A stretch of 64,000 nt of DNA from Bombilactobacillus folatiphilus (GCF_023380265.1 NZ_CP093366.1:372001-436000); one strand, 5' to 3'; positions 49,819 through 62,877 are shown, numbered from the stretch's first letter. The notes: a model not told the origin generated them from the sequence alone. Numbers and translations are program-made.

Positions 49819-50130
49819 TTGGATAAATATCAAACTTTAGATTTAATTGAACAAATTACTCGCAACGATGGGAGTAAATATTATGAAATTTCTAATATGT
49901 TTATGAACGGTCGAGCCGAGTTAGCTGCTCAACGGGGAATGATTCAGGAAGTTCGCATTTTAGAGTTGAATATTCCTCACTCCACAGCTGTTCAGACTTA
50001 TGAAGACTATGTCAATCAAACCTATACTTTTCCAGATGAAGATTTTGATCATTGGGACGAGTGGGACAAACCTGCTGGCAAAATTCAAACAGCATATGAA
50101 CAAATTTTGCGAGCAAACAATGTCAATTAG
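49819..50130 (+). CDS. Unrecognised 103-residue protein
   Basis: Family not recognised. The protein is soluble, acidic and tyrosine-rich, beginning MDKYQTLDLIEQITRNDGS and including FMNGRAELAAQRGMIQEVRIL and an Asp/Trp-rich HWDEWDKPAGK. The open frame starts upstream at 49741 inside the divergent GDPD gene, but TTG 49819 with AGGAG (49803-49807) gives the plausible start, although the spacing is a little long. It precedes yunD by 82 bases. Confidence 0.65.
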   Translation: MDKYQTLDLIEQITRNDGSKYYEISNMFMNGRAELAAQRGMIQEVRILELNIPHSTAVQTYEDYVNQTYTFPDEDFDHWDEWDKPAGKIQTAYEQILRANNVN

Positions 50131-50212
50131 TTTTTTGATATTATTAGTATCATAAATCATTTCCAAAAAACATTTAAGTGATTTAGTAGAATTTTTAGAA
50201 AAGGTGAATATA

Positions 50213-51604
50213 ATGGACGAACAAATTCAGCTACTTCACACGAATGATTTACATTCGCATTTTGAAAACTTTCCGCGTATTGAACGCTTTATCAAACATC
50301 GCCGTCAAGTCAATCAGGAGGCAAATGTACAGACTTTTTTGTTTGATGTAGGCGATGCAACTGATCGTCAGCATCCGTTAACAGAAACGACGCAAGCACA
50401 GGCCAATATTCAATGGATGAATCGGCTGAATTATGATGCGGTAACAATTGGTAACAGCGAAGGTTTATACTATAGCCATAATGTTTTAGAGCATATGTAC
50501 GATACGGCTAAATTTGATGTGATTGTGGGCAATTTGAAAGAAACTAATCAAATGTTGCCTCATTTTGCTAAAGAATATCGGATTATTACGACTGCTAAAC
50601 AAACAAAAATTGGTCTGCTCGGTTTAACTGCTCCTTATACTTCCGCTTATCCGTTGGCCGATTGGCGTATTGAAGAGGTTGCTCAGGTATTACCAACGTT
50701 GATTGTCGAATTAGCACCGCAAGTGGATGTGTTGGTTTTGTTGTCTCATTTAGGTTTGAGTATGGATCGCATTTTGGCTAAAACTTATCCCCAGTTGGAT
50801 ATTATTATTGGCGCACACACCCATCATTTATTACCTCAAGGTGAGTTGGTTAATCAAACTTTACTAACTGCGGCTGGTAAATATGGTCAACATGTTGGTA
50901 TGATTAATTTGCAGTTACAAGATCATCAGTTGATAACCAAATCTGCAAGGACTATTCAAACGGCTACTTTACCTGAGCATGCGGCAGATCAACGTGTTAT
51001 TACTACTTATGAACGAGAAGGTCGTCAGTTGTTGCAACAGCAAAAGTTGGCATGGTTACCGACAACGTTGACTAAAAATCCATTTACATCCTGTGCAGCA
51101 ATTAATATGGCCTTGCAAGCGCTCAAGGAAATTACGCATAGTTCAGCAGCAATGCTGAGCAGCGGTTTATTCTTGACTGATTTGCAAGCCGGTTTAGTCA
51201 CTGCGGATACTTTGCATCAACAATTACCTCACGCGGTACACATAATGATTACGAAATTAAAAGGACAAGATTTTTGGCGCTTTGTAATGGAAGTTGAAAA
51301 AAATCGTGGTTTTTTACGTAATTTTCCGCAAAAGGGTATGGGGTTTCGCGGTAAAATTTTTGGTGAAATTGTCTTTTCTGGAGTTCAAGTTGACCACAAA
51401 TTGCAGCAAGTTTTCTACAATGGACAATTAGTGCAGTCAGATCGGATTTATCAGATTGCACTTTTGGATCATTATTCGTTTATTCCCTTCTTCCCGACAT
51501 TGCAAATTGTTGGTCAGAACCGGATTTTATATCCAGAATTTTTTCGCGAAACGTTAGGACGTTACTTGACCAAAAAATATCCATTAAAACAAGAAAGTGA
51601 TTGA
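50213..51604 (+). CDS. yunD: Metallophosphatase/5'-nucleotidase YunD
   Basis: Bifunctional family enzyme that likely hydrolyses nucleotide phosphates. The dimetal motifs are LLHTNDLHSHFENFPR at the N-terminus, FDVGDATDR near 48, TIGNSEG near 82, LLSHLGLSMDR near 180 and IIIGAHTHHLLP near 200; a 5'-nucleotidase C-terminal domain follows. The frame opens at GTG 50204, which lies in the SD; ATG 50213 is used, giving 463 residues. It overlaps yutD and is in the conserved yunD-yutD-yutF order. Confidence 0.9.
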   Translation: MDEQIQLLHTNDLHSHFENFPRIERFIKHRRQVNQEANVQTFLFDVGDATDRQHPLTETTQAQANIQWMNRLNYDAVTIGNSEGLYYSHNVLEHMYDTAKFDVIVGNLKETNQMLPHFAKEYRIITTAKQTKIGLLGLTAPYTSAYPLADWRIEEVAQVLPTLIVELAPQVDVLVLLSHLGLSMDRILAKTYPQLDIIIGAHTHHLLPQGELVNQTLLTAAGKYGQHVGMINLQLQDHQLITKSARTIQTATLPEHAADQRVITTYEREGRQLLQQQKLAWLPTTLTKNPFTSCAAINMALQALKEITHSSAAMLSSGLFLTDLQAGLVTADTLHQQLPHAVHIMITKLKGQDFWRFVMEVEKNRGFLRNFPQKGMGFRGKIFGEIVFSGVQVDHKLQQVFYNGQLVQSDRIYQIALLDHYSFIPFFPTLQIVGQNRILYPEFFRETLGRYLTKKYPLKQESD

Positions 51605-52196
51605 GAAAACTTTGATAACAGATAACCAGAACCAATCAATAGAAAAGAAGAAGTCGATTCTAAGTCGGAGTATTGAACATGCTATTGCGGCTAATAATGC
51701 AGATATTCCTGATGAGCAACCTGCAGCTGAAGTTTTGCAAGTTAATGATCAGTTGATCAAAATTAATCGAGAGCCATATAAAGTGGTTGTTAATCATCAA
51801 CAAGCCTTTGATCCTGAGCGCTTGGCATTGCGCTACCACGCTATTTTGGATAAATATGATTATATTGTCGGTGATTGGGGATATGGTCAATTGCGCTTGC
51901 GAGGGTTTTACGAAATGAATCGGCCCCAAGCAAAAATTGATCAAAAAATTGATACTTTGCAGGATTATCTTTTAGAATATTGCAATTTCGGTTGTGCTTA
52001 TTTTGTCTTAGAAAAAGAGCATGAAACTACTCAGCATCATGCAAATTTTGCGACAAATAAATCTCCCAAACAGCATCGTGCAACTAATAAAAAGTCTAAT
52101 CGCAATAATAATAATGGTCGCAATCATTTTCGGCGGCGCCCATTACAGCAAAATTCTAAATTGGCCAAACTAACAAAAATAGCTATTAAAAAATAA
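51597..52196 (+). CDS. yutD: YutD family protein (DUF1027)
   Basis: Family of unknown function. The conserved core (~residues 55-150) has PYKVVVNHQQAFDPERL, YHAILDKYDYIVGDWGYGQLRLRGFY and YCNFGCAYFVL. The N-terminus (~50 residues) and the very basic Asn/Lys/Arg/His-rich C-terminus (~150-199) look disordered. GTG 51597 overlaps the yunD stop by eight bases, indicating coupled translation. Confidence 0.87.
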   Translation: MIEKTLITDNQNQSIEKKKSILSRSIEHAIAANNADIPDEQPAAEVLQVNDQLIKINREPYKVVVNHQQAFDPERLALRYHAILDKYDYIVGDWGYGQLRLRGFYEMNRPQAKIDQKIDTLQDYLLEYCNFGCAYFVLEKEHETTQHHANFATNKSPKQHRATNKKSNRNNNNGRNHFRRRPLQQNSKLAKLTKIAIKK

Positions 52197-52310
52197 AAAA
52201 GCGATTATTGTTGCCTCATTTTGGCTATGTTAAGATAGAAAAGTTGGTTTTTTATGGGTCAATAATCGAAATTTTAGAATTTGCTTAATATGACAAAAAA
52301 GGTGATTAGG

Positions 52311-53084
52311 TTGAAGTATCAGGGCTATTTGATTGATTTAGATGGAACTGTCTATCGTGGTAAGGATAAAATTCCAGCAGCGGCTCGGTTTATTCGGCGC
52401 TTGCAGCGCAAACACATTGCGTTTGCTTTTCTAACAAATAATACAACTAAAACTCCAGAGCAAGTTGTCAAAAATCTAGCAACAAATCATGATATTCAGG
52501 TGCAATCTAGCCAAGTTATTACGCCAGCGAGTGCTACTGCAGATTATTTGGTGCGACATAATGATGGTTCTAAGCAACAGACTTGTTTTGTGATTGGTGA
52601 GTTTGGTTTGAAGCAAGCAATTTTTCAATTGGGAATTCAAGTTGAGGAAAAACATCCTGACTATGTAGTAGTAGGACTGGATACGGATGTGACATATCAT
52701 AAATTTGAAACAGCAACACTGGCTATTAAGGCTGGTGCAAGTTTTATTGGCACTAACGCGGATACTAATTTACCCAATGAACGTGGTTTAGTTCCCGGTG
52801 CTGGCTCAATTATCTCCTTGGTAGAAACATCAACACAGCAAAAGGCAATTTACATCGGTAAACCTGAACGTTTAATTGCTGATTTTGCATTGCGCAAACT
52901 TGGTTGGCAGCGTCAAACAGTGGCAATTATTGGTGATAATTATAAGACAGATATTCAATGTGGTTTCAACGCTGATCTGGATACAATTTTAGTTTATACG
53001 GGTGTTAGTACCAAACAACAAATTGCTGATTGTCGGCAAAAACCGACAATTGAGATTGATAGTCTCGACGAGTTGGAAGTTTAA
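52311..53084 (+). CDS. yutF: HAD-type sugar/nucleotide phosphatase YutF (NagD-like)
   Basis: HAD-superfamily hydrolase of the TIGR01457/NagD group. Catalytic motifs: YLIDLDGTVYRG (nucleophile Asp near residue 9), LTNNTTKTP near 42, KPERLIADFALRKLG (Lys near 185) and IIGDNYKTDI near 208. Alternative starts at 52281 or 52290 lie within or before the SD; TTG 52311 with AAGGTGATTAGG gives 257 residues, the normal size. The substrate is unknown. It is followed by a DUF1461 gene after six bases. Confidence 0.88.
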   Translation: MKYQGYLIDLDGTVYRGKDKIPAAARFIRRLQRKHIAFAFLTNNTTKTPEQVVKNLATNHDIQVQSSQVITPASATADYLVRHNDGSKQQTCFVIGEFGLKQAIFQLGIQVEEKHPDYVVVGLDTDVTYHKFETATLAIKAGASFIGTNADTNLPNERGLVPGAGSIISLVETSTQQKAIYIGKPERLIADFALRKLGWQRQTVAIIGDNYKTDIQCGFNADLDTILVYTGVSTKQQIADCRQKPTIEIDSLDELEV

Positions 53085-53090
53085 ACGTTG

Positions 53091-53708
53091 ATGAATCTTT
53101 TATTTTGCATAGTTAGTCTAATCTTTTTGTTGTCGGCAACGGTGCTGTTAACGATTGGTGGTAGCTATTTAATATTTTGGTGGGATTTGCACTATTTGCA
53201 GTTAGATTTGATAGTTCATTTAACATCTAAACAAATTTGGCATAGTTACCAACAAGTAATGCAATATTTATTGTTACCTATACAAACGAAGTTTCGAGTC
53301 AGTCATTTTATCAGTTCGCCATCAGGGATAGAACATTTTTATGAAGTTAAAGTTTTGTTTGGAATTGTGGTATTTTTATTTATACTTTCAGGGTGTTTCC
53401 TTTTGCTTTGGCTTAAAAAACATCAGCTTAGCCCTCTTATAATACTTAATATCGCGTTTTTTAAAATTCTATTGGTAGTTCCTTGGCTCTTAGGAATTAT
53501 TGTCAGCATTGATTTTGATGGTTTTTTCGTCGCGTTTCATCAGCTATTATTTCGTAATCATGATTGGCTGTTTGATCCACTTAAAGATCCAATTATTAAT
53601 ATTTTGCCGGATACATTTTTTGCGCACTGTTTCTTTTTAGCTTTTATTATTTTTGAAGTTTTAGTATTTTTAATTCTCATCTGGAAACATCAAAAAAACA
53701 GGCTTTAG
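53091..53708 (+). CDS. TIGR01906/DUF1461 family membrane protein
   Basis: A 205-residue integral membrane protein of unknown function with about five hydrophobic segments (~5-28, 90-110, 120-142, 175-200). The family signature is recognisable in its length, the FLLSATVL start and the DPLKDPIINILPDTFF motif near the C-terminus. ATG 53091 is chosen over TTG 53088. Its stop overlaps by four bases the stop of the convergent dedA gene, in the loop of a shared terminator. Confidence 0.8.
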   Translation: MNLLFCIVSLIFLLSATVLLTIGGSYLIFWWDLHYLQLDLIVHLTSKQIWHSYQQVMQYLLLPIQTKFRVSHFISSPSGIEHFYEVKVLFGIVVFLFILSGCFLLLWLKKHQLSPLIILNIAFFKILLVVPWLLGIIVSIDFDGFFVAFHQLLFRNHDWLFDPLKDPIINILPDTFFAHCFFLAFIIFEVLVFLILIWKHQKNRL

Positions 53709-53727
53709 TTGCCTGCTTTTTTTGTCC
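53692..53727. terminator. Shared terminator of convergent DUF1461 and DedA genes
   Basis: CAGGC and GCCTG pair around TTTAGTT, with A-rich sequence on one side and T-rich on the other. Both stop codons lie in the loop. Confidence 0.7.
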
Positions 53728-54343
53728 GTAACATGCCGATTAAAGCCGGAATTACGGAAATAAAGATAATTGCAAGGACGATCATTGAGAAGTGATCTTG
53801 GACGAAAGGTAAATTGCCGAAGAAGTGTCCACAAATTAAACAGATTGATACCCAAACGAATGATCCGATGACATTGTAATGCAAAAATTTTGAATATTTT
53901 AAGGCACCTCCACCTGCAACAAACGGTACAAATGTACGAACAATAGGAATAAAACGTCCCATAGCAATTGCCTTACCACCGTGTCTATCAAAAAATTCTT
54001 GAGCTTGTGTTAGATATTGCGGTTTAACTAGTTTATGAAACCACTTCTTTTTTTGAAGCCAATGATTTAGATATTTACTAATAAAGTAATTGCAAGAATC
54101 ACCACTAATTGCGGCAACTAAAAATAGAATTAACAAGGTCCAAATATTTAAGCCGCTAGTTTTATTGGCCGCTAAGGCTGCTGCAGCAAATAAAAGCGAG
54201 TCTCCCGGCAAAAAAGGTAAGATAACAGCGCCTGTTTCAATAAAAATAATTCCAAATAAAATTATATACGACCAATCACCGAATTGATTTACCAAACTGA
54301 AAAGGTGTTTATCAACATTCATGACAAAATCAATTAACTGCAT
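53705..54343 (-). CDS. DedA/VTT family membrane protein
   Basis: DedA-type membrane protein (212 residues), a family implicated in undecaprenyl-phosphate or lipid flipping. Motifs FIETGAVILPFLPGDSLLFAA (residues ~31-51), GDSCNYFISK near 82, FFDRHGGKAIAMGRFIPIVRTFVP near 115-138 and FHYNVIGSFVWV near 150 are typical. About five hydrophobic segments. The start is ATG at 54343 on the minus strand with AAGGAG. Confidence 0.9.
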   Translation of the reverse strand: MQLIDFVMNVDKHLFSLVNQFGDWSYIILFGIIFIETGAVILPFLPGDSLLFAAAALAANKTSGLNIWTLLILFLVAAISGDSCNYFISKYLNHWLQKKKWFHKLVKPQYLTQAQEFFDRHGGKAIAMGRFIPIVRTFVPFVAGGGALKYSKFLHYNVIGSFVWVSICLICGHFFGNLPFVQDHFSMIVLAIIFISVIPALIGMLRTKKAGN

Positions 54344-54412
54344 AAATTCTCCTTCAAAGGTAAGTTATGTTTTTTATTTTACAGGTTCTCTATTTTAGTG
54401 CCAACTATAATT

Positions 54413-55396
54413 TCAATTAAATAAAGATGAGCTATGTGCCAAATGTCTTTTGTCAGGATAAAGTTCTTCGATCGCGGTATTGACAGCAATCGGTCCTTCA
54501 GCAAAACCTAGTGTGATTAGGCGTTCTTTGCCAGGATAACTAACTACATCGCCTGCGGCGTAAATATGCTTTCTATTAGTATGCATTTTTGAGTCAACTT
54601 GAATAAAGGGTCCCTGTAAATTTAAATGCCAAGTTTTTAGTAAGCGTGAATCATTAATCATTCCATAATTAACTAATAATTTATCCACCACAAGCTGATG
54701 TTCAGTACCTATTTTGATGGTTTTATAGGTAACATTTAATTTTTGCTGATGATTGAGGTAGATGCCCGTGATAATGTTAGGTGTCAGCAGATTAACTGTT
54801 GATTTGTTGAGTGACTTTATGCTAGATTCCAAGGCACGAAATTGATTGCGTCGATGCAGCAAATAGGTATTATTAGCCAATTTATTGATAGCAAGGGCCC
54901 AATCGACAGCGGTATCACCACCACCGGCGACTAAGACGTCTTGATTTTTAAAGTCATTAAGGTTTTGAACAAAATAAGTTAATTGTTTTCCTTCGATATT
55001 AGGATCGTAGTCAAAGTTTAATTTACGTGGTGTAAAAGGCCCATTTCCTGCTGTAATGATAACAGCTTTACTTAAAATTTTATTGTGATTAGTATTTAAC
55101 TGATAATGAGAACAATCATGATGAATTTGTAAAACTGTAGTTTTTAAACAGACTTTATATTGAAATTGCTGATTGGTGTTTACTAACCGATTAATTAATT
55201 TTTCACCTGTAATACCAAATTGACCAGCAACGTCATAAATCTTTTTTTGAGAATAGAGGTTAGAGGGCTGTCCCCCTAATTTTGGCATACTCTCAATAAG
55301 AATAGTTTTTAAGTTACGCATAGCTGCATAGTAAGCAGTGAAAATTCCGATTGGTCCACCACCAATGATCGCTAAGTCGTAAATTATATTTTGCAA
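54413..55396 (-). CDS. Ferredoxin-NADP reductase type 2 (thioredoxin-reductase-like)
   Basis: FAD/NADPH oxidoreductase of 327 residues. FAD motif DLAIIGGGPIGIFTAYYAA at the N-terminus, NADPH motif VLVAGGGDTAVDWAL near 155, and the C-terminal AAGDVVSYPGKERLITLGFAEGP near 280. There is no CxxC active site, so it is not a thioredoxin reductase. The frame opens at 55450, but TTG 55396 behind AGGGGG matches the family start. It is divergent from the S1-domain gene, 69 bases away. Confidence 0.87.
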   Translation of the reverse strand: MQNIIYDLAIIGGGPIGIFTAYYAAMRNLKTILIESMPKLGGQPSNLYSQKKIYDVAGQFGITGEKLINRLVNTNQQFQYKVCLKTTVLQIHHDCSHYQLNTNHNKILSKAVIITAGNGPFTPRKLNFDYDPNIEGKQLTYFVQNLNDFKNQDVLVAGGGDTAVDWALAINKLANNTYLLHRRNQFRALESSIKSLNKSTVNLLTPNIITGIYLNHQQKLNVTYKTIKIGTEHQLVVDKLLVNYGMINDSRLLKTWHLNLQGPFIQVDSKMHTNRKHIYAAGDVVSYPGKERLITLGFAEGPIAVNTAIEELYPDKRHLAHSSSLFN

Positions 55397-55465
55397 AGTG
55401 CACCCCCTAAGTTTATTTTCATAATTGTTATTATATGTTAGTCTAAACATAGGGGGAAAGTATAG

Positions 55466-55822
55466 ATGGAATTATCAATAGGTGCGATAATTTCGGGTAA
55501 GATTTCCGGAATTAAGCCGTATGGAATTTTCGTTCAATTGAATCAAGCAAATCGGCAAGGTTTAATACATATTTCAGAATGTAAAAATGGGTATATAGCT
55601 GATATAAATCGGTTATATAGAATAGGTCAGAAAATTACTGTTCAGATTTTGGATATTGATGAATATACAAGGCAAATTAGTTTATCACTAAGAACTTTGC
55701 AAAAGTTGTCATATGATTCAAGACATTTCAATAAGAAAAAATACTGGACAGATAATAAAAAACATCTTGGATATCAAACAATTGCTGATTTAAAGGGTGT
55801 TTGGATGGCGGAAGCTAAATAA
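55466..55822 (+). CDS. S1-domain RNA-binding protein (CvfD/YugI-like)
   Basis: A 118-residue protein with one S1 domain in the first ~75 residues: IGAIISGKISGIKPYGIFVQL, RQGLIHISE and VQILDIDEYTRQISLSLR. The C-terminal part is short and basic. Homologues in Firmicutes (general stress protein 13, CvfD) bind ribosomes or RNA and affect stress and virulence. GGGGGAAAG precedes ATG 55466. It ends 25 bases before the first rrn promoter. Confidence 0.88.
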   Translation: MELSIGAIISGKISGIKPYGIFVQLNQANRQGLIHISECKNGYIADINRLYRIGQKITVQILDIDEYTRQISLSLRTLQKLSYDSRHFNKKKYWTDNKKHLGYQTIADLKGVWMAEAK

Positions 55823-55847
55823 AAATCAAAAAAGATGCAAAAAGGGG

Positions 55848-55876
55848 TTGCAAAAGAAGAAAAAAGTTGATAATAT
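55848..55876 (+). promoter_or_regulatory. rrn promoter P1
   Basis: TTGCAA (55848-55853), 17 bases, TAATAT (55871-55876), upstream of 16S. It lies just after the S1-domain gene. Confidence 0.65.
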
Positions 55877-55931
55877 ATTTTCTGTTGTCAATGAGTCATG
55901 TTCGTCACTGCTAAATGATTTAAAAAAGCAG

Positions 55932-55960
55932 TTGACAAGCTCATGATAAGATGATAAACT
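55932..55960 (+). promoter_or_regulatory. rrn promoter P2
   Basis: A perfect TTGACA (55932-55937), 17 bases, TAAACT (55955-55960). With P1 it gives the tandem arrangement common for Firmicutes rRNA operons. Confidence 0.8.
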
Positions 55961-56121
55961 AAACAAGCGGCATAATCAAGTGCTGTGAGCAAAAAAGTAG
56001 ATCTTTGAAAACTGAACAAAGTTTCTTTTTAACCAAAGTGCTGGGTTCGCAAGAACCCGTCAATAAAAGCAATAAATAAAGAAGACAAAGAACGTTAGAG
56101 TTCAGAGTCTGAGTCACAAAC

Positions 56122-57696
<1,575 letters not shown>

Positions 57697-57777
57697 AAAT
57701 AACGGAAAGCACTTTGTAGAAACTTTGTTTAGTTTTGAGAGGTCTACTCTCAAGGTTGTTGGGTGTAACGCAGTAAC

Positions 57778-57851
<74 letters not shown>

Positions 57852-57872
57852 TGAAAAATAAAATAGTAGTAC

Positions 57873-57945
57873 GGGGGTTTAGCTCAGCTGGGAGAGCACC
57901 TGCTTTGCAAGCAGGAGGTCATCGGTTCGATCCCGTTAACCTCCA
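57873..57945 (+). tRNA. tRNA-Ala (TGC), 16S-23S spacer
   Basis: Anticodon TGC in loop TTTGCAA; 73 bases; acceptor GGGGGTT pairs with AACCTCC with one G-U. The only tRNA-Ala in the window, and the likely ligand type for the alaS T-box. Confidence 0.98.
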
Positions 57946-58034
57946 TTGACAGGGAACTGTCAAGGATCATTAGTACTTTGAAAACTGAATATTAAGAGAA
58001 AAGACACCGAGAAACGAAGAAGAATTAAGAAATA

Positions 58035-60944
<2,910 letters not shown>

Positions 60945-61018
60945 AGGTGTAAGTAACTTAATATTCAGTTTTGAGAGGACTAAGGTTCTTTCAAGCGAAA
61001 AGGTAAGAAGAACGCAAG

Positions 61019-61135
61019 TGTGGTGGCGATAGCGGGGAGGAAACACCTGTAAACATGCCGAACACAGAAGTTAAGCTTCTCAGCGCCGAAAGTAGTTGGT
61101 GGGAAACTACCTGCGAGGATAGGTCGTTGCCACGC
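61019..61135 (+). rRNA. rrf: 5S ribosomal RNA
   Basis: About 117 bases with GTGGTGGCGATAGCG at the 5' end pairing with the 3' GTTGCCACGC, and the conserved CCGAACACAGAAGTTAAGC. Confidence 0.97.
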
Positions 61136-61158
61136 TGGTTTATTTATTAGCCTTTTCT

Positions 61159-61231
61159 GGAAGATTAGCTCAGTTGGGAGAGCGTCTGCCTTACAAGCAG
61201 AGGGTCACAGGTTCGAGCCCTGTATCTTCCA
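61159..61231 (+). tRNA. tRNA-Val (TAC)
   Basis: Loop CTTACAA, anticodon TAC. First gene of the tRNA array after 5S. CCA not encoded. Confidence 0.97.
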
Positions 61232-61233
61232 TT

Positions 61234-61306
61234 GAGTCGCTAGCTCAGCTGGTAGAGCAACGGCCTTTTAAGCCGTGGGTCGTGGGTTCGGGTCCCACGC
61301 GACTCA
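61234..61306 (+). tRNA. tRNA-Lys (TTT)
   Basis: Loop CTTTTAA, anticodon TTT; only two bases from tRNA-Val. CCA not encoded. Confidence 0.97.
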
Positions 61307-61313
61307 TTTGTTT

Positions 61314-61396
61314 GCGGGTGTGGCGGAATTGGCAGACGCGCTAGATTTAGGTTCTAGTGTCCTTTGGACGTATGGGTTCAAGTCCCTTTGCCCGCA
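61314..61396 (+). tRNA. tRNA-Leu (TAG)
   Basis: Class II tRNA with long variable arm; loop TTTAGGT, anticodon TAG. Acceptor contains two G-U pairs. Confidence 0.97.
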
Positions 61397-61416
61397 CTTG
61401 TACGATCTTTTATTAT

Positions 61417-61489
61417 GCCGACTTAGCTCAGCTGGTAGAGCACCTGTCTTGTAAACAGGGGGTCGGAGGTTCGAATCCTCTAGTCGGCA
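61417..61489 (+). tRNA. tRNA-Thr (TGT)
   Basis: Loop CTTGTAA, anticodon TGT; acceptor GCCGACT pairs with AGTCGGC. Confidence 0.97.
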
Positions 61490-61492
61490 TTT

Positions 61493-61564
61493 GCGGAAGT
61501 AGTTCAGTGGTAGAACATCACCTTGCCATGGTGGGGGTCGCGGGTTCGAATCCCGTCTTCCGCT
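61493..61564 (+). tRNA. tRNA-Gly (GCC)
   Basis: Loop TTGCCAT, anticodon GCC; acceptor GCGGAAG pairs with CTTCCGC; discriminator T. Confidence 0.97.
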
Positions 61565-61579
61565 TTACATTATAATAAC

Positions 61580-61665
61580 GCCGGGGTGGCGGAACTGGCA
61601 GACGCACAGGACTTAAAATCCTGCGGTAAGTGATTACCGTACCGGTTCGATTCCGGTCCTCGGCA
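61580..61665 (+). tRNA. tRNA-Leu (TAA)
   Basis: Class II tRNA; loop CTTAAAA, anticodon TAA; variable arm GGTAAGTGATTACC. Confidence 0.97.
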
Positions 61666-61675
61666 TTATAATGTT

Positions 61676-61749
61676 GCACCCATAGCGCAATTGGATAGAG
61701 TGTCTGACTACGAATCAGAAGGTTGTAGGTTCGACTCCTACTGGGTGCA
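61676..61749 (+). tRNA. tRNA-Arg (ACG)
   Basis: Loop CTACGAA, anticodon ACG (A34 expected to be edited to inosine); acceptor GCACCCA/TGGGTGC. Confidence 0.97.
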
Positions 61750-61752
61750 TTT

Positions 61753-61826
61753 CGGGAAGTGGCTCAGTTTGGTAGAGCACCTGGTTTGGGACCAGGGGGT
61801 CGCAGGTTCGAATCCTGTCTTCCCGA
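61753..61826 (+). tRNA. tRNA-Pro (TGG)
   Basis: Loop TTTGGGA, anticodon TGG; acceptor CGGGAAG/CTTCCCG. Confidence 0.97.
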
Positions 61827-61852
61827 TTAGCTTATTGTTTATTAGCTATAAT

Positions 61853-61926
61853 GGCGGTGTAGCTCAGCTGGCTAGAGCGTCCGGTTCATACCCGGGAGGT
61901 CGGGGGTTCGATCCCCTTCGCCGCTA
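61853..61926 (+). tRNA. tRNA-Met (CAT), elongator
   Basis: Loop TTCATAC, anticodon CAT. The acceptor GGCGGTG has G at positions 4 and 5, as in Bacillus elongator tRNA-Met; it lacks the initiator features. Confidence 0.88.
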
Positions 61927-61930
61927 TATC

Positions 61931-62004
61931 GGACCTTTAGCTCAGTTGGTTAGAGCAAACGGCTCATAACCGTTCGGTCGTAGGTTCGAGTCCTACAAGG
62001 TCCA
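61931..62004 (+). tRNA. tRNA-Ile2 (CAT, lysidine-modified)
   Basis: Loop CTCATAA, anticodon CAT. The acceptor GGACCTT has C4-G69 and C5-G68, the determinants recognised by TilS, so C34 should become lysidine and read AUA. A plain tRNA-Met annotation is likely from simple anticodon calls. Confidence 0.82.
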
Positions 62005-62037
62005 TGTTTTGGATTTTGTGGTAGTATATAATATTAT

Positions 62038-62111
<74 letters not shown>

Positions 62112-62114
62112 TTT

Positions 62115-62188
62115 GGTCCTATGGTGTAGTTGGTTATCACGCCTGCCTGTCACGCAGGAGATCACCGGTTCAAGTCCGGTTAGGACCG
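62115..62188 (+). tRNA. tRNA-Asp (GTC), copy 1
   Basis: Loop CTGTCAC, anticodon GTC; acceptor GGTCCTA/TAGGACC; discriminator G. Substrate for Tgt/QueA. Confidence 0.97.
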
Positions 62189-62193
62189 TTAAT

Positions 62194-62266
62194 GGCTCGG
62201 TAGCTCAGTCGGTAGAGCAATGGATTGAAGCTCCATGTGTCGGCAGTTCGATTCTGTCCCGCGCCA
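62194..62266 (+). tRNA. tRNA-Phe (GAA), copy 1, mismatched acceptor stem
   Basis: Loop TTGAAGC, anticodon GAA. Acceptor GGCTCGG against CCGCGCC leaves T4 opposite C69; Bacillus has A69 here. Both copies carry it. Confidence 0.95.
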
Positions 62267-62281
62267 TTGATTAAAGACATT

Positions 62282-62352
62282 GCGGGTGTAGTTTAGTGGT
62301 AAAATCACAGCCTTCCAAGCTGTTGTCGCGAGTTCGATTCTCGTCACCCGCT
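62282..62352 (+). tRNA. tRNA-Gly (TCC)
   Basis: Loop CTTCCAA, anticodon TCC; acceptor GCGGGTG/CACCCGC; discriminator T. Confidence 0.97.
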
Positions 62353-62355
62353 TAT

Positions 62356-62429
<74 letters not shown>

Positions 62430-62431
62430 TT

Positions 62432-62519
62432 GGAGAAGTACTCAAGTGGCTGAAGAGGCGCCCCTGCTAAGGGTGTAGGTCGCGTAAGCGGCGCGAGGGT
62501 TCAAATCCCTCCTTCTCCG
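62432..62519 (+). tRNA. tRNA-Ser (GCT)
   Basis: Class II tRNA; loop CTGCTAA, anticodon GCT; discriminator G. Confidence 0.97.
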
Positions 62520-62538
62520 TTGTTTTATATGTTTTCGT

Positions 62539-62626
62539 GGAGGATTACCCAAGTGGCTTAAGGGAACGGTCTTGAAAACCGTCAGGCGTGTAATAGCGTG
62601 CGTGGGTTCAAATCCCACATCCTCCT
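62539..62626 (+). tRNA. tRNA-Ser (TGA)
   Basis: Class II tRNA; loop CTTGAAA, anticodon TGA; discriminator T, unlike the G of the other tRNA-Ser. Confidence 0.97.
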
Positions 62627-62643
62627 TTTATGGATAATATTAT

Positions 62644-62717
<74 letters not shown>

Positions 62718-62720
62718 TTT

Positions 62721-62794
62721 GGTCCTATGGTGTAGTTGGTTATCACGCCTGCCTGTCACGCAGGAGATCACCGGTTCAAGTCCGGTTAGGACCG
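62721..62794 (+). tRNA. tRNA-Asp (GTC), copy 2
   Basis: Identical to 62115-62188. Confidence 0.97.
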
Positions 62795-62799
62795 TTAAT

Positions 62800-62872
62800 G
62801 GCTCGGTAGCTCAGTCGGTAGAGCAATGGATTGAAGCTCCATGTGTCGGCAGTTCGATTCTGTCCCGCGCCA
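62800..62872 (+). tRNA. tRNA-Phe (GAA), copy 2, mismatched acceptor stem
   Basis: Identical to 62194-62266 including the T4-C69 mismatch. Confidence 0.95.
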
Positions 62873-62877
62873 TTGAT

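Noticed and set aside
54413..55396. Thioredoxin reductase (trxB)
   Set aside because: The FAD and NADPH motifs are present but the CxxC redox pair is absent, and the C-terminal PGKERLITLGFAEGP pattern is that of type 2 ferredoxin-NADP reductase.
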